Assembly (NCBI RefSeq): GCF_015356865.1
Contig: NZ_JAAFZA010000001.1
Span: 108,400-172,399, forward strand
DNA from: Catenulispora pinisilvae
GTDB lineage: Bacteria; Actinomycetota; Actinomycetes; Streptomycetales; Catenulisporaceae
DNA length: 64,000 nt
Direction: 5' to 3'
In this document: positions 25,718 through 34,298 of the stretch, one piece after another
Layout: the number at the start of each line of letters is the position of its first letter
Numbering within the stretch: the stretch's first letter is position 1
The notes under the pieces: generated by a model
What the model was told of the DNA's origin: nothing
What the model saw: the letters and a program-made list of their open reading frames with translations, nothing else
Database searches by the model: none
Program-made: the position numbers and the translations under genes

Positions 25718-26119
25718 TCACAGCGCCTTGGCGACCGCCTCGGCGACCGTGACGTCCTGGTCCACCAGGCCGCCGGAGACGCCGACCGCGCCGACCACGG
25801 TGCCGTCCGCGGTGGCCAGCGGCAGGCCGCCGCCGAAGGTGACCAGGCCGCCGTTGGTGTTCTCGACGCCGTAGATCGGCCCGCCGGGCTGCGACATCTC
25901 ACCGAGGACGGAGCTCGGCATCGGGAACAGCGCGGAGGTCTTCGCCTTGCGCTGGGAGAGATCCACGGAGCCCAGCCAGCCGCCGTCCATCCGCTGGAAC
26001 GCGACCAGGCTCCCGGCGGTGTCGACGATCGTGATGCTCATGGGGACGCCGATCTCGGCGGCGGCCTGCTGGCCGGCGGCGAGGAGGCGGGTTGCGGTTT
26101 CGAGGTTCAGAGTGCTCAT
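25718..26119 (-). CDS. GlcG/HbpS-family protein
   Basis: This 133-residue protein of the HbpS/GlcG fold (PF03928-type) starts LNLETATRLLAAGQQAAAEI and continues SITIVDTAGSLVAFQRMDG, SQRKAKTSALFPMPS, and VTFGGGLPLATADGTVVGAVGVSGG, the glycine-rich signature of the family. Characterised members bind haem or small acids and some modulate sensor kinases. No signal peptide is present. It is divergent from an XRE regulator across 102 bp, which may control it. This is the first gene of the module that separates nusA from infB. Confidence 0.85.
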   Translation of the reverse strand: MSTLNLETATRLLAAGQQAAAEIGVPMSITIVDTAGSLVAFQRMDGGWLGSVDLSQRKAKTSALFPMPSSVLGEMSQPGGPIYGVENTNGGLVTFGGGLPLATADGTVVGAVGVSGGLVDQDVTVAEAVAKAL

Positions 26120-26221
26120 GGACTTCAGCGTGCTCGGCGCGGCAGTGCGCAACCAGAGCTCGCCTGTTCCTGGGGACGGCGACCCCAGGAACGCCGGCGG
26201 CGCGGATGCGATGCTGGGTAC

Positions 26222-27058
26222 GTGAGTGAGCTCGGTGATTTCCTGAAGTCGAAGCGCGCGGCCATAGCGCCCGAATCCGTGGGACTGCCCGCTGTGGGGA
26301 ATCCGCGGCGGGTCCGCGGTCTGCGCCGCGAAGAGGTCGCGCAGTTGGCCGTCATGAGTGTCGATCACTACACGCGGCTGGAACAGGGCCGCGTCACCAC
26401 GGCTTCGGACAGTGTGCTGAACGGGATCGCCACCGCGTTGCGGCTGACTGACGCCGAGCGCACCTACCTGCGCATCCTGGCGCAGCCCCCGACCCGCTCC
26501 CGGAACACCGGCGGCCAGGCGGAGGGCGGCACCACGGTCGGCCCGCTGGTCTGGCATCTACTCGACGCCATGCGCGACATCCCAGCCATCGTCATGGATC
26601 CGCGCGGGGACATCGTGGCCTGGAACCCGCTCGCGGCGGCGCTGTACTTCGACTTCGCCGAGCTGCCGCCGCGCGAGCGGAACATGATCCGCATGCTCTT
26701 CCTGGAGCCCCGGGTCCGGGGCATGCACCGCAACTGGGAAGAGGTCGCCGCGGTCAGCGTGGCGCGGATGCGGATGAGCGTCGGCCTGATGCCGGGGGAC
26801 CGGCGGATGGCCGAGCTGGTCAGCGAGCTGCTGGAGCGGGACGCCGACTTCCGGAGATGGTGGGGCGGCCACGAGGTGCTGGCGACCGACACGTTCCGCA
26901 AGAGCTTCGACCACCCGGTGGCCGGGTGGCTGCTGCTGGACTGGCAGGCGCTGTCGGTCGCGGCGGATCCGGACCTGACGATGATCGTCTTCACCGCGCC
27001 GCCCGGATCGCCGACCGCGGACTCGCTGCGGATGCTCGCTTCCTGGGCCGCGGGCTGA
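26222..27058 (+). CDS. XRE-family regulator with MmyB-like ligand-binding domain
   Basis: This 278-residue regulator has a helix-turn-helix near residues 10-85 (LGDFLKSKRAAIAP; RRVRGLRREEVAQLAVMSVDHYTRLEQGR). The C-terminal PAS-like MmyB domain shows VWHLLDAMRDIPAIVMDPRGDIVAWNPLAAAL and AELVSELLERDADFRRWWGGHEV. Such proteins usually control a divergently encoded oxidoreductase and bind fatty-acid-like ligands. GTG 26222 is used because translation VSELGDFLKSKR begins the domain. No Shine-Dalgarno is present, so a leaderless transcript is likely. A second member of the same family lies at 53063. Confidence 0.9.
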   Translation: MSELGDFLKSKRAAIAPESVGLPAVGNPRRVRGLRREEVAQLAVMSVDHYTRLEQGRVTTASDSVLNGIATALRLTDAERTYLRILAQPPTRSRNTGGQAEGGTTVGPLVWHLLDAMRDIPAIVMDPRGDIVAWNPLAAALYFDFAELPPRERNMIRMLFLEPRVRGMHRNWEEVAAVSVARMRMSVGLMPGDRRMAELVSELLERDADFRRWWGGHEVLATDTFRKSFDHPVAGWLLLDWQALSVAADPDLTMIVFTAPPGSPTADSLRMLASWAAG

Positions 27059-27166
27059 CCGCTCGGGCCGCGCGGCCCGAGCGCTGACCGCCTGCCAGGG
27101 CCGCGAACCGACCGCGCACGGTGGACACCCCCTCGGTGCGCCGTGCGCGGTCAGCAGCGGGTCCCC

Positions 27167-27766
27167 TCAGCTCTTCCGAACCCGGTACCGCAGGTGCGTG
27201 ACCCGCTCGCTGGGCACGACGACCGGATCGTCCAGCAGCACCTGGCCTTCGAAGCGGTCGCCGAAGAACCGCTTGCCCGAGCCGAACACCACCGGGACCA
27301 GCGCCAGGTCCACCTCGTCGACCAGCCCGGCGGCGAAGGCCTGCCCGCCGACGTCGCCGCCGTTGAGCGCGACGTCCCGATCCGGCCCGGCGACCGCCTT
27401 CGCCTGCGCGATCGCGCTCGCCACGCCGTCGGTGACGAAGGTGAACGGGGCGGTGCCCATGTGCTTCCAGTCCGTGGGAACGCTGTGCGTCACCACGAAC
27501 ACCCGGTCTCCGGCCACCGGCATGCCGTCCCAGCCGTCGGTGATATCGAACAGCCGCCGGCCGATGACCATCGCGCCGATCCGGGACCACTGCTCGTCGA
27601 GGTACCGCGCCGACGCCGCCGGCGCCTTGAAGGACATGTGCCGGTTCCCCGCGGTGATTCGGGTGTCGCCGTTGAAGTAGAAGTCGTGCAGTGGACCGAC
27701 CTGGTCATCGGCGGTCGCCAGGAAGCCGTCCAGCGAGACCGCGTCGGCCATGATGACCCCGGCCAT
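27167..27766 (-). CDS. Dihydrofolate reductase-like (RibD C-terminal) protein
   Basis: This 199-residue protein of the RibD-C/YwjB family reads VIMADAVSLDGFLATADDQVG, then GAMVIGRRLFDITDGWDGMPV, VFVVTHSVPTDW, VALNGGDVGGQAFAAGLVDEVDLALVPVVFGSGKRFF and a final strand. These are NADPH-binding oxidoreductases of uncertain substrate. It starts three bases after the stop of the SRPBCC gene, as the third gene of an ArsR-SRPBCC-reductase operon. That arrangement is common in actinobacteria, but its substrate is not known. Confidence 0.88.
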   Translation of the reverse strand: MAGVIMADAVSLDGFLATADDQVGPLHDFYFNGDTRITAGNRHMSFKAPAASARYLDEQWSRIGAMVIGRRLFDITDGWDGMPVAGDRVFVVTHSVPTDWKHMGTAPFTFVTDGVASAIAQAKAVAGPDRDVALNGGDVGGQAFAAGLVDEVDLALVPVVFGSGKRFFGDRFEGQVLLDDPVVVPSERVTHLRYRVRKS

Positions 27767-27769
27767 CGC

Positions 27770-28267
27770 TCACGCCTCCCGGGTCAGCAGCTCGGCCAGG
27801 CGGTCCATCGAGTCCCGGATGCCGTACTCCATCCCGGACGCCAGGGCGGCCTCGCGGGCGGCCATCGACGGGAACACCGAGCGGGTGATCAGGCGGGTGC
27901 GGCCGTCCACCTCCTGGATGCGGTAGGTGCCCAGCGCCACCTCGTCCGGTGCGCCCTCGAACTCGAAGGTCTGCACGATCAGGTCCGGCTTGACCGTGTG
28001 GAAGACGCCGTGGAACGCCGCGCGGTGGTCGCCGAGGTGGCCGCCGTGGTGGATGTAGCGGTAGCTGCCGCCCGGGCGTGCGTCGTATTCCTCAACGTCC
28101 ATCTCCAGGTCGCGCGGGCCCAGCCACTGGGCGACCAGCTTCGGGTCGGTGTGCGCGCGGAACAGCTGGGCCGGGGTGCAGTCGAAGTCCCGGACGACTT
28201 CGAGGTACGGGGTGCCTTCCTCGGCGGTGATGGTCGTGGGGTTGGTGGGGTTGGTGTTGGTGCTCAT
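27770..28267 (-). CDS. SRPBCC/AHSA1-domain protein
   Basis: This 165-residue START-like protein has core motifs YLEVVRDFDCTPAQLFRAHTDPKLVAQWLGPRDL and GGSYRYIHHGGHLGDHRAAFHGVF, plus a C-terminal helix (GIRDSMDRLAELL). These are typical of AHSA1 proteins encoded next to ArsR repressors. The N-terminus has a short repeat NTNPTNPTT. Its start overlaps the stop of the arsR gene by four bases (ATGA). It likely binds a hydrophobic ligand, and the operon context implies control by the ArsR protein. Confidence 0.9.
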   Translation of the reverse strand: MSTNTNPTNPTTITAEEGTPYLEVVRDFDCTPAQLFRAHTDPKLVAQWLGPRDLEMDVEEYDARPGGSYRYIHHGGHLGDHRAAFHGVFHTVKPDLIVQTFEFEGAPDEVALGTYRIQEVDGRTRLITRSVFPSMAAREAALASGMEYGIRDSMDRLAELLTREA

Positions 28268-28605
28268 CGTTCTTCCTCCTCTTTGAGCGCTTCCAGTACG
28301 GCGTCGAGCTTTCGGAAAGTGCTCTCGGCAGCCAGCCGGTAGCCGTCGATCCAGCTGGTCAGCCGCTCCAGGGCGGCCGGGTCCAGATGGCAGGGCCGGC
28401 GCTGGCCGTCCCGGCTGCGGGTGATCAGGCCGGCGTCCTCCAGCACTCCGATGTGCCGGGAGACGGCCTGCTTGGTGATCGGGAACAGGTCCGCCAACTC
28501 GTTCACCGTGGCCTCGCCGCGGGACAGCCGCGCCACGATCGCGCGGCGCACCGGGTCGCCGAGGGCGGTGAAGGCCCGGTCCAGGGCCTCTTCTTTGTCA
28601 ACCAT
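28264..28605 (-). CDS. ArsR-family winged-helix repressor
   Basis: This 113-residue repressor reads ALDRAFTALGDPVRRAIVARLSRGEATVNELADLFPITKQAVSRHIGVLEDAGLITRSRDGQRR, the classic ArsR HTH with recognition helix KQAVSRHIGVLE. There is no metal-binding CxC, so it is probably of the ligand-independent or SRPBCC-linked type. ATG 28605 is preferred; a TTG at 28617 extends it by four residues. It heads the operon with the SRPBCC and reductase genes. A good promoter and overlapping repeats lie upstream. Confidence 0.92.
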   Translation of the reverse strand: MVDKEEALDRAFTALGDPVRRAIVARLSRGEATVNELADLFPITKQAVSRHIGVLEDAGLITRSRDGQRRPCHLDPAALERLTSWIDGYRLAAESTFRKLDAVLEALKEEEER

Positions 28606-28645
28606 GTCTTTGATCAACCATCTCTTTAATCAACTGATGTGTTGA
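28592..28645. promoter_or_regulatory. Candidate ArsR operator repeats in the arsR leader
   Basis: Three imperfect direct copies of TCTTTNNTCAAC, spaced 15-16 bp, begin at 28592, 28607 and 28623. The last runs into the inverted repeat TCAAC-N6-GTTGA (28630-28645), which touches the -10 box. The repeats reach into the first codons of arsR. A repressor bound here would block the start of its own transcript. Binding is inferred from position and symmetry. Confidence 0.55.
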
Positions 28646-28674
28646 CTATAAGCCGGGTCCTGACCGCCCGTCAA
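28645..28674 (-). promoter_or_regulatory. Sigma70-type promoter of the arsR operon
   Basis: On the minus strand TTGACG (28674-28669) and TATAGT (28650-28645) are separated by 18 bp, which is close to consensus and unusual in this GC-rich window. The transcript would start near 28638, about 33 bases before ATG 28605. It is back to back with the ylxR promoter. Confidence 0.75.
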
Positions 28675-28706
28675 TAACCCGGGAAACGCGGGAGTGATCC
28701 AGGCGC

Positions 28707-28712
28707 TAGACT
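28707..28712 (+). promoter_or_regulatory. -10 box for a leaderless ylxR transcript
   Basis: TAGACT lies six bases before the GTG start of ylxR at 28718, the spacing expected when transcription begins at the start codon. No ribosome-binding site is present. I see no convincing -35 box. This would give ylxR-infB its own promoter, needed because nusA ends at a terminator. Confidence 0.55.
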
Positions 28713-28717
28713 GAGAC

Positions 28718-29014
28718 GTGTCTAGCCAGACGGATGCTTCTGCACGCCTTGCCGCATCGGCGCGTTCTGTACCGATGCGAACCTGTGTGGGCTGCCGGGC
28801 AAAAGCGGCGAAGACTGAGCTGCTGCGCGTCGTGGCGGTCGAGGGCGTCGTCGTCCCCGACCTGCGCGGGCGGTCGCCCGGCCGGGGAGCGCACCTCCAC
28901 CCCGATCCGGGATGCCTGGCCCTCGCCGAGAAGCGGCGGGCATTCCCGCGGGCGCTGCGGGTCGACGGTCCGTTGGAAACAACGGCGGTCCGCGCGTTGT
29001 TGGAAGGCAGCTGA
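28718..29014 (+). CDS. ylxR: YlxR-family RNA-binding protein (DUF448)
   Basis: This 98-residue protein has the hallmark VPMRTCVGCRAKAAKTELLRVV followed by GRSPGRGAHLHPDPGCLALAEKRRAFPRAL. YlxR is a small basic protein that binds nucleic acid and, in Bacillus and Clostridium, RNase P RNA. It is normally encoded between nusA and infB. Here it is first in a new transcription unit with infB 168 bp downstream. Its start is a GTG without a Shine-Dalgarno and fits a leaderless message. Confidence 0.93.
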   Translation: MSSQTDASARLAASARSVPMRTCVGCRAKAAKTELLRVVAVEGVVVPDLRGRSPGRGAHLHPDPGCLALAEKRRAFPRALRVDGPLETTAVRALLEGS

Positions 29015-29182
29015 AGCAAAACATCCCTGTCCGCGTCCGGTGCGTGGAACAGAGAACCCAGTACTAGTCGGAAGCAGGTCGAGTCAGGCGATGAGCACTC
29101 GATGAGCAGCAACACGCGATGAGTACGCCCATGCAGTAACCAGACGGCTTCGCGAACAGACGCGGGCCGAAGAAGGAGTGAA

Positions 29183-32100
29183 GTGGCCAAGGTCCGGGTC
29201 TATGAACTCGCCAAGGAGCTCGGAGTAGAGAGCAAGGTCGTGATGGCCAAGCTCCAAGATCTGGGTGAGTTCGTCCGCTCGGCGTCCTCCACCGTTGAGG
29301 CGCCGGTCGTCCGTAAACTGATCGACAGCATCCAGCAAGGTGAATCCGGCGGCGCCAAGGGCGGCGCCGGCAAGTCGGCTGCCTCCGCGCAGTCCGCCCC
29401 CGCCGCGAAGACCGCGGCGTCCTCAAGCGCCCCGCGTCCCGCCGGCGGTGCCCCCAGGCCAGGTCCGCGCCCCGGTCCGGTCGCGCCCAAGCCCGGCCCC
29501 GCGGTTCCCGCGCAGGCTCAGGCAGCGGCCGCGGCGGCCAGTCCGGTGGCTGAGACCCCGGCTCCGGCCGCCCCCGAGGCCCCGGCTGCCCCTGAGACTC
29601 CGGCCGCCCCGGAGGCTCCGGCGGCGCCGCCGGAGCAGGCCGCACCTTCGACGTCGGCTCCGGCCCCCGTGCGCCCGGCTTCGTCCGGTCGTCCGGCCGC
29701 GGGTCAGGGTCAGGGTGCCGGCGGGGCGATCCCGCCGCGCCAGGCCCCGGCCGCCGGCGGCAGCAGCATCCCCGGCCGTCCCGGTCCGCGTCCCGCGGGT
29801 TCCGGGCAGCGTCCGGGAGGCCCCGGGGACCGCGATCGCGACCGCGGTCAGCGTCCGGCGCCCGGCGGTGCCCGTCCGGGTCCGGCCGGCGACCGTCGTC
29901 CGGCTCAGGGTCAGGGCCAGGGCCAGGGAGGCCGTCCCGGCGCCCCGGCCCCGGGTCCGCGTCCGGCCGGTCCGCGTCCCGGCAACAACCCGTTCACGTC
30001 CTCCGGCTCGACCGGCATGCAGCAGCCCCAGCGGCCCTCGGCCCGTCCGGGTCCGCCGGCCGGTGCCACCGGCGGCGGCGACGGCGGCCCGCGTCCGGGC
30101 ATGCCGCCGCGTCCCGGCGGCGGCGTCCCCGGCGCCCCGCGTCCGAACCCGGGCATGATGCCCGGTCGCGTCCCTGCGCGTCCCGGCCCCGGCCAGGGCC
30201 GCCCCGGCGGCGGTGCCCGTCCGGGTGCCCCGGCCGGCGGTCCCGGCGGCCGCTCCGGCGGCGGTGCGCGTCCCGGCGCCCCGGCGGGCGGCGGCGCCCG
30301 TCCCGGCGGCGGTGGCGGTGGCGGCGGTTACGGCGCCCCGCGTCCCGGCGGCGGTGCTCCCGGCGGCGGTGGCGGCGGCTACGGCGGCCGTCCCGGCGGC
30401 GGTGGCGGCTACGGCCGCGGCGGTCGCGCCGGCGGCGGCGGTACGGCCGGTGCCTTCGGCCGTCCCGGCGGTCGTCCGGGCCGCGGTCGCAAGTCGAAGA
30501 AGCAGCGGCGTCAAGAGTTCGACAACATGCAGGCGCCGTCGCTCGGCGGCGCGATGCTCCCTCGCGGCAACGGGCAGACCATCCGGCTGCCCCGCGGCGC
30601 CTCGCTGGTCGACTTCGCCGAGCGCATCAACGCCAACCCGGCGTCCCTGGTGCAGGTGATGTTCCACCTCGGCGAGATGGTGACGGCGACCCAGTCGGTC
30701 TCCGACGACGTGTTCGAACTGCTCGGCCAGGAGCTCGGCTTCACCGTGCAGATCGTCTCGCCGGAGGAGGAGGACCGCGTCCTGCTGGAGTCCTTCGACA
30801 TCGACTTCGGCGAGAACGAGGGCGGCGAGGAGGACCTGCGGGTCCGGCCGCCGGTCGTGACCGTCATGGGTCACGTCGACCACGGTAAGACCCGCCTGCT
30901 GGACGCCATCCGCAAGACCAACGTCATCGAGGGCGAGGCCGGCGGCATCACCCAGCACATCGGCGCCTACCAGGTGGTCGCCGAGGTCGCGGGCAACGAG
31001 CGGGCCATCACCTTCATCGACACCCCCGGTCACGAGGCGTTCACCGCCATGCGTGCCCGCGGTGCCAAGGCCACGGACATCGCGATCCTGGTGGTCGCGG
31101 CGGACGACGGCGTGATGCCCCAGACGATCGAGGCGCTGAACCACGCCCAGGCGGCCGACGTGCCGATCGTGGTCGCGGTCAACAAGATCGACAAGGAGGG
31201 CGCCGACCCGACGAAGGTGCGCGGCCAGCTCACCGAGTACGGGCTGGTGGCCGAGGAGTACGGCGGCGAGACCATGTTCGTCGACATCTCCGCGCGCGAG
31301 GGCCTGAACATCGAGCAGCTGCTGGAAGCGGTCATCCTGACCGCCGACGCCTCGCTGGATCTGCGGGCCAACCCGGACATGGACGCCCAGGGCGTGGCGA
31401 TCGAGGCCAACCTCGACCGCGGCCGCGGCGCCGTGGCCACGGTGCTGGTGCAGCGCGGCACGCTGCGTGTCGGCGACTCGATGGTCGTGGGCGACGCCTA
31501 CGGCCGGGTGCGCGCCATGATGGACGACAACGGCGAGAGCGTCGCCGAGGCCGGGCCGTCGCGTCCGGTCCAGGTGCTCGGTCTCACCAGCGTCCCCGGC
31601 GCCGGCGACACCTTCCTGGTGGTCGAGGAGGACCGCGTGGCCCGGCAGATCGCCGAGCGCCGCGCGACCCGCGAGCGGAACGCGGCCATGGCCCGCTCCC
31701 GCAAGCGCGTCTCGATCGAGGACTGGGAGAAGGTCATCAAGGCCGGCGAGGTCCAGCAGCTCAACATCATCATCAAGGGTGATGGTGCGGGCTCGGTCGA
31801 GGCCCTGGAGGACTCGCTGCTCAAGCTGGACGTCGGCGAAGAGGTCGACCTGCGCGTCGTGCACCGCGGCGTCGGTTCCATCACCGAGTCCGATGTGGAC
31901 CTGGCGATGGCCTCCGACGCGGTCATCCTGGGCTTCAACGTCCGTCCCGACGGACGGGCGAAGACCAAGGCCGACCGCGAGGGCGTCGAGATCCGCTTCT
32001 ACTCGGTCATCTACCAGGCGATCGAGGAGATCGAGGCGGCCCTGAAGGGCATGCTGAAGCCGGAGTACGAGGAAGTGCAGCTCGGCACCGCCGAGATCCG

Positions 32101-32368
32101 CGCGATCTTCCGCTCCAGCAAGATCGGCAACATCGCCGGCTGCATGGTCCAAAGCGGCCTGATCCGCCGGAACGCCAAGGCCCGTCTCATCCGCGGCGGC
32201 GCCGTGGTGTCCGACAACCTCACCATCGAGGGGCTGCGGCGGGAGAAGGACGACGCCGTCGAGGTCCGCGAGGGCTTCGAGTGCGGTATCAACCTCGGGT
32301 CGTTCAACGACATCAAGGAAGAGGACATCATCGAGACCTACGAGATGCGCGAGAAGCCGCGCGTCTAG
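29183..32368 (+). CDS. infB: Translation initiation factor IF-2
   Basis: This 1061-residue GTPase places initiator tRNA on the 30S subunit. Its N-terminal IF2N domain reads [29 protein letters not shown] very long low-complexity linker of Ala/Pro then Gly/Pro/Arg repeats covers about residues 55-440, followed by a second IF2N. The G domain shows G1 GHVDHGKTR from residue 563, switch [33 protein letters not shown] and ISAREG. Domains II-IV follow ([38 protein letters not shown]). AAGGAG precedes the GTG. A terminator hairpin follows the stop. Confidence 0.98.
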   Translation: MAKVRVYELAKELGVESKVVMAKLQDLGEFVRSASSTVEAPVVRKLIDSIQQGESGGAKGGAGKSAASAQSAPAAKTAASSSAPRPAGGAPRPGPRPGPVAPKPGPAVPAQAQAAAAAASPVAETPAPAAPEAPAAPETPAAPEAPAAPPEQAAPSTSAPAPVRPASSGRPAAGQGQGAGGAIPPRQAPAAGGSSIPGRPGPRPAGSGQRPGGPGDRDRDRGQRPAPGGARPGPAGDRRPAQGQGQGQGGRPGAPAPGPRPAGPRPGNNPFTSSGSTGMQQPQRPSARPGPPAGATGGGDGGPRPGMPPRPGGGVPGAPRPNPGMMPGRVPARPGPGQGRPGGGARPGAPAGGPGGRSGGGARPGAPAGGGARPGGGGGGGGYGAPRPGGGAPGGGGGGYGGRPGGGGGYGRGGRAGGGGTAGAFGRPGGRPGRGRKSKKQRRQEFDNMQAPSLGGAMLPRGNGQTIRLPRGASLVDFAERINANPASLVQVMFHLGEMVTATQSVSDDVFELLGQELGFTVQIVSPEEEDRVLLESFDIDFGENEGGEEDLRVRPPVVTVMGHVDHGKTRLLDAIRKTNVIEGEAGGITQHIGAYQVVAEVAGNERAITFIDTPGHEAFTAMRARGAKATDIAILVVAADDGVMPQTIEALNHAQAADVPIVVAVNKIDKEGADPTKVRGQLTEYGLVAEEYGGETMFVDISAREGLNIEQLLEAVILTADASLDLRANPDMDAQGVAIEANLDRGRGAVATVLVQRGTLRVGDSMVVGDAYGRVRAMMDDNGESVAEAGPSRPVQVLGLTSVPGAGDTFLVVEEDRVARQIAERRATRERNAAMARSRKRVSIEDWEKVIKAGEVQQLNIIIKGDGAGSVEALEDSLLKLDVGEEVDLRVVHRGVGSITESDVDLAMASDAVILGFNVRPDGRAKTKADREGVEIRFYSVIYQAIEEIEAALKGMLKPEYEEVQLGTAEIRAIFRSSKIGNIAGCMVQSGLIRRNAKARLIRGGAVVSDNLTIEGLRREKDDAVEVREGFECGINLGSFNDIKEEDIIETYEMREKPRV

Positions 32369-32381
32369 TCGGTAACGATAG

Positions 32382-32407
32382 GGGGGCGGTCCAACCGGGC
32401 CGCCCCC
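32382..32407 (+). terminator. Stem-loop terminator of infB
   Basis: An 11-bp stem (GGGGGCGG/CCGCCCCC extended by three pairs, one a wobble) with loop AACC starts 14 bases after the infB stop. No T-run follows; the next bases are ACCACTCTC. Confidence 0.75.
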
Positions 32408-32412
32408 ACCAC

Positions 32413-32434
32413 TCTCTATCTCGGCAGATAGAGA
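32413..32434. promoter_or_regulatory. AT-richer perfect palindrome upstream of ylxP
   Basis: A perfect 9-bp inverted repeat (TCTCTATCT and AGATAGAGA around CGGC) lies five bases after the infB hairpin and 35 bases before the ylxP start. It is far less GC-rich than its surroundings. It could be an operator or a second terminator arm; nothing decides between them. Confidence 0.5.
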
Positions 32435-32468
32435 CTCATCCCCTGGGCCGGGTTGGCCCTGATGTGCA

Positions 32469-32765
32469 GTGTTCGTGGGGACTATGACCCTCGACATCCT
32501 CCTGGGCGACGTTCACTCGCTGAAGGAGAAGCGCGGGATCGTGAAGCCGATCCTGGCCGACTTGGACAAGCGCGCCGGAGTGGGCGCCGCCGAGACCGGC
32601 CACCAAGACCTCCATCGCCGCGCCGAGATCGGCGTCGCTGTGGTCGCGGCCACGGCCGCACGAGTGAATGAAGTCCTGGACGATCTCGAAGGCGCCGTAG
32701 CGTGGCGCCCGGAGATCGAGCTGCTCAGCGCCCGCAGAAGGCTGCGCAGCGATGCGGACGAATAG
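32469..32765 (+). CDS. YlxP/DUF503 protein
   Basis: This 98-residue DUF503 protein reads FVGTMTLDILLGDVHSLKEKRGIVKPILADL, then AAETGHQDLHRRAEIGVAVVAATAARVNEVLDDLE, a ferredoxin-like fold found between infB and rbfA in many Gram-positives. The role is unknown, presumably linked to ribosome assembly by context. GTG 32469 begins the domain directly. rbfA starts 31 bases after the stop. Confidence 0.9.
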   Translation: MFVGTMTLDILLGDVHSLKEKRGIVKPILADLDKRAGVGAAETGHQDLHRRAEIGVAVVAATAARVNEVLDDLEGAVAWRPEIELLSARRRLRSDADE

Positions 32766-32796
32766 TAGAAATCCGAGCTAGAAGGAGTGAGTTCGC

Positions 32797-33258
32797 ATGG
32801 CGAACAACGGAACGCGCGCCGCGAAGCTGGCCGACCGGATCCGGGTGATCGTCGCCGAGACCCTCAAGACCCGGGTCAAGGACCCCCGGCTCGGATTCGT
32901 GACCATCACAGATGTCCGCATCACCGGCGACCTGCGCGACGCCACGGTGTTCTACACCGTGTACGGCGGCGAGGAGGAGCGCGCGGAGTCCACCGCCGCG
33001 CTGGAGTCGGCCAAGGGCATCCTGCGCACCGAGGTGGGCCGGCAGACCGGGGTGAAGCACACCCCGTCGCTGACCTTCATCGCCGACGCCATCCCGGAGG
33101 GCGCCCGGAACATCGAGGACCTGCTGGCCAAGGTCGCGGTGTCGGACGCGGCGGTCCGGGACGCGGCGGCCACCGCGGCCTACGCCGGCGAGCCGGACCC
33201 CTACAGGGCCCCGCGGGACGACGAGGACGGCTTCGAAGACGACGACGAGGACGCCTAG
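32797..33258 (+). CDS. rbfA: Ribosome-binding factor A
   Basis: This 153-residue factor binds the 30S subunit during late 16S maturation. The KH-like core reads AAKLADRIRVIVAETLKTRVKDPRLGFVTITDVRITGDLRDATVFYTVYG, then ALESAKGILRTEVGRQTGVKHTPSLTFIADAIPEGARNIEDLLAK. A short acidic tail follows. GAAGGAG precedes the ATG. truB begins four bases after the stop, giving a ylxP-rbfA-truB operon. Confidence 0.97.
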   Translation: MANNGTRAAKLADRIRVIVAETLKTRVKDPRLGFVTITDVRITGDLRDATVFYTVYGGEEERAESTAALESAKGILRTEVGRQTGVKHTPSLTFIADAIPEGARNIEDLLAKVAVSDAAVRDAAATAAYAGEPDPYRAPRDDEDGFEDDDEDA

Positions 33259-33262
33259 TCCC

Positions 33263-34180
33263 GTGGGGAAGCGGACGAAGGCCGACGACGGTCCCGGCGG
33301 TCTGGTGATCGTCGACAAGCCGGCCGGCTGGACCTCGCACGACGTGGTGGGCCGGGTGCGCAGACTGGCGCGCACCCGGCGGGTCGGGCACGCCGGGACG
33401 CTGGACCCGATGGCCACTGGCGTGCTCGTGGTCGGGGTGGAGAAGACCACCCGGCTGCTGGGCCACCTGGCGCTCACCGGCAAAACCTACGAGACCACCA
33501 TCCGCCTAGGTCAGAGCACGGTCACCGACGACGCCGAGGGCGAGGTGACGGACAGTGCCGACGCCGCGAACGTGTCAGATGACATGATCCGTGGCGCGAT
33601 TCCGTCATTCACCGGCCCCGTCATGCAGCGTCCGTCGGCGGTCTCGGCGATCAAGGTGGACGGCGTCCGGTCCTACAAGCGGGTGCGCGAGGGCGAGGCG
33701 GTGGAGCTGGCCGAGCGGCCGGTGACCGTGCACCGCTTCGAGGTCCACGCGATCCGCCGCGAGGGCCCGCTGGTCGACGTCGACGCCACCGTCGAATGCT
33801 CCTCCGGCACGTATATCCGGGCCCTGGCGCGCGACCTCGGCGCCCGGCTCGGTGTCGGCGGGCATCTCACGATGCTGCGCCGCACCGCGGTCGGCCCCTA
33901 CGGGCTGGACCTGGCCCGGCCGCTGCCCGAACTCACCGACCTGGTGGACGGCGGCGGCGAGTTGCCGGTGGTGCCGCTGGACACCGCCGCGCGGGCGGCG
34001 TTCCCGGCGCGGGACATCACCGCCGAGGAGGCCGCGATGGTGGCGCACGGCGGCTTCCTGACGGCCTCGGGACGGTCCGGGGAGCCGGTGGCGGTGTTCG
34101 GGCCGGACGGGCGCTTCCTCGCGCTGTACGAGGATCTGCCGGGCGGGAAGAAAGCCAAGCCGGTCGCCGTCTTCATGTGA
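33263..34180 (+). CDS. truB: tRNA pseudouridine-55 synthase
   Basis: This 305-residue enzyme forms pseudouridine 55 in the T-loop of tRNAs. The N-terminus reads GLVIVDKPAGWTSHDVVGRVRRLARTRRVGHAGTLDPMATGVL, with Asp48 as the catalytic residue. Later motifs are TYETTIRLGQSTVTDDAEGEV, QRPSAVSAIKVDG and CSSGTYIRALARDLG. A small C-terminal actinobacterial TruB domain follows (AFPARDITAEEAAMVAHGG). It starts with GTG, closely spaced after rbfA, and ribF follows. Confidence 0.97.
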   Translation: MGKRTKADDGPGGLVIVDKPAGWTSHDVVGRVRRLARTRRVGHAGTLDPMATGVLVVGVEKTTRLLGHLALTGKTYETTIRLGQSTVTDDAEGEVTDSADAANVSDDMIRGAIPSFTGPVMQRPSAVSAIKVDGVRSYKRVREGEAVELAERPVTVHRFEVHAIRREGPLVDVDATVECSSGTYIRALARDLGARLGVGGHLTMLRRTAVGPYGLDLARPLPELTDLVDGGGELPVVPLDTAARAAFPARDITAEEAAMVAHGGFLTASGRSGEPVAVFGPDGRFLALYEDLPGGKKAKPVAVFM

Positions 34181-34298
34181 CGGCTGGTCCGAAAGTCCTA
34201 AGTCCAAGATCCTGCCGGGGACCGATTGCGCGACCGGGTCCGGCGGATGGCACTCTTGTTTGTCGGCAGAAACTCTCGATCACAAGGCAGGCACCCCC

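Noticed and set aside
29423..32497. 1024-codon minus-strand open frame opposite infB
   Set aside because: A repetitive Ala/Gly/Thr/Arg composition mirrors the infB low-complexity linker; no domain is visible, and infB is certain.
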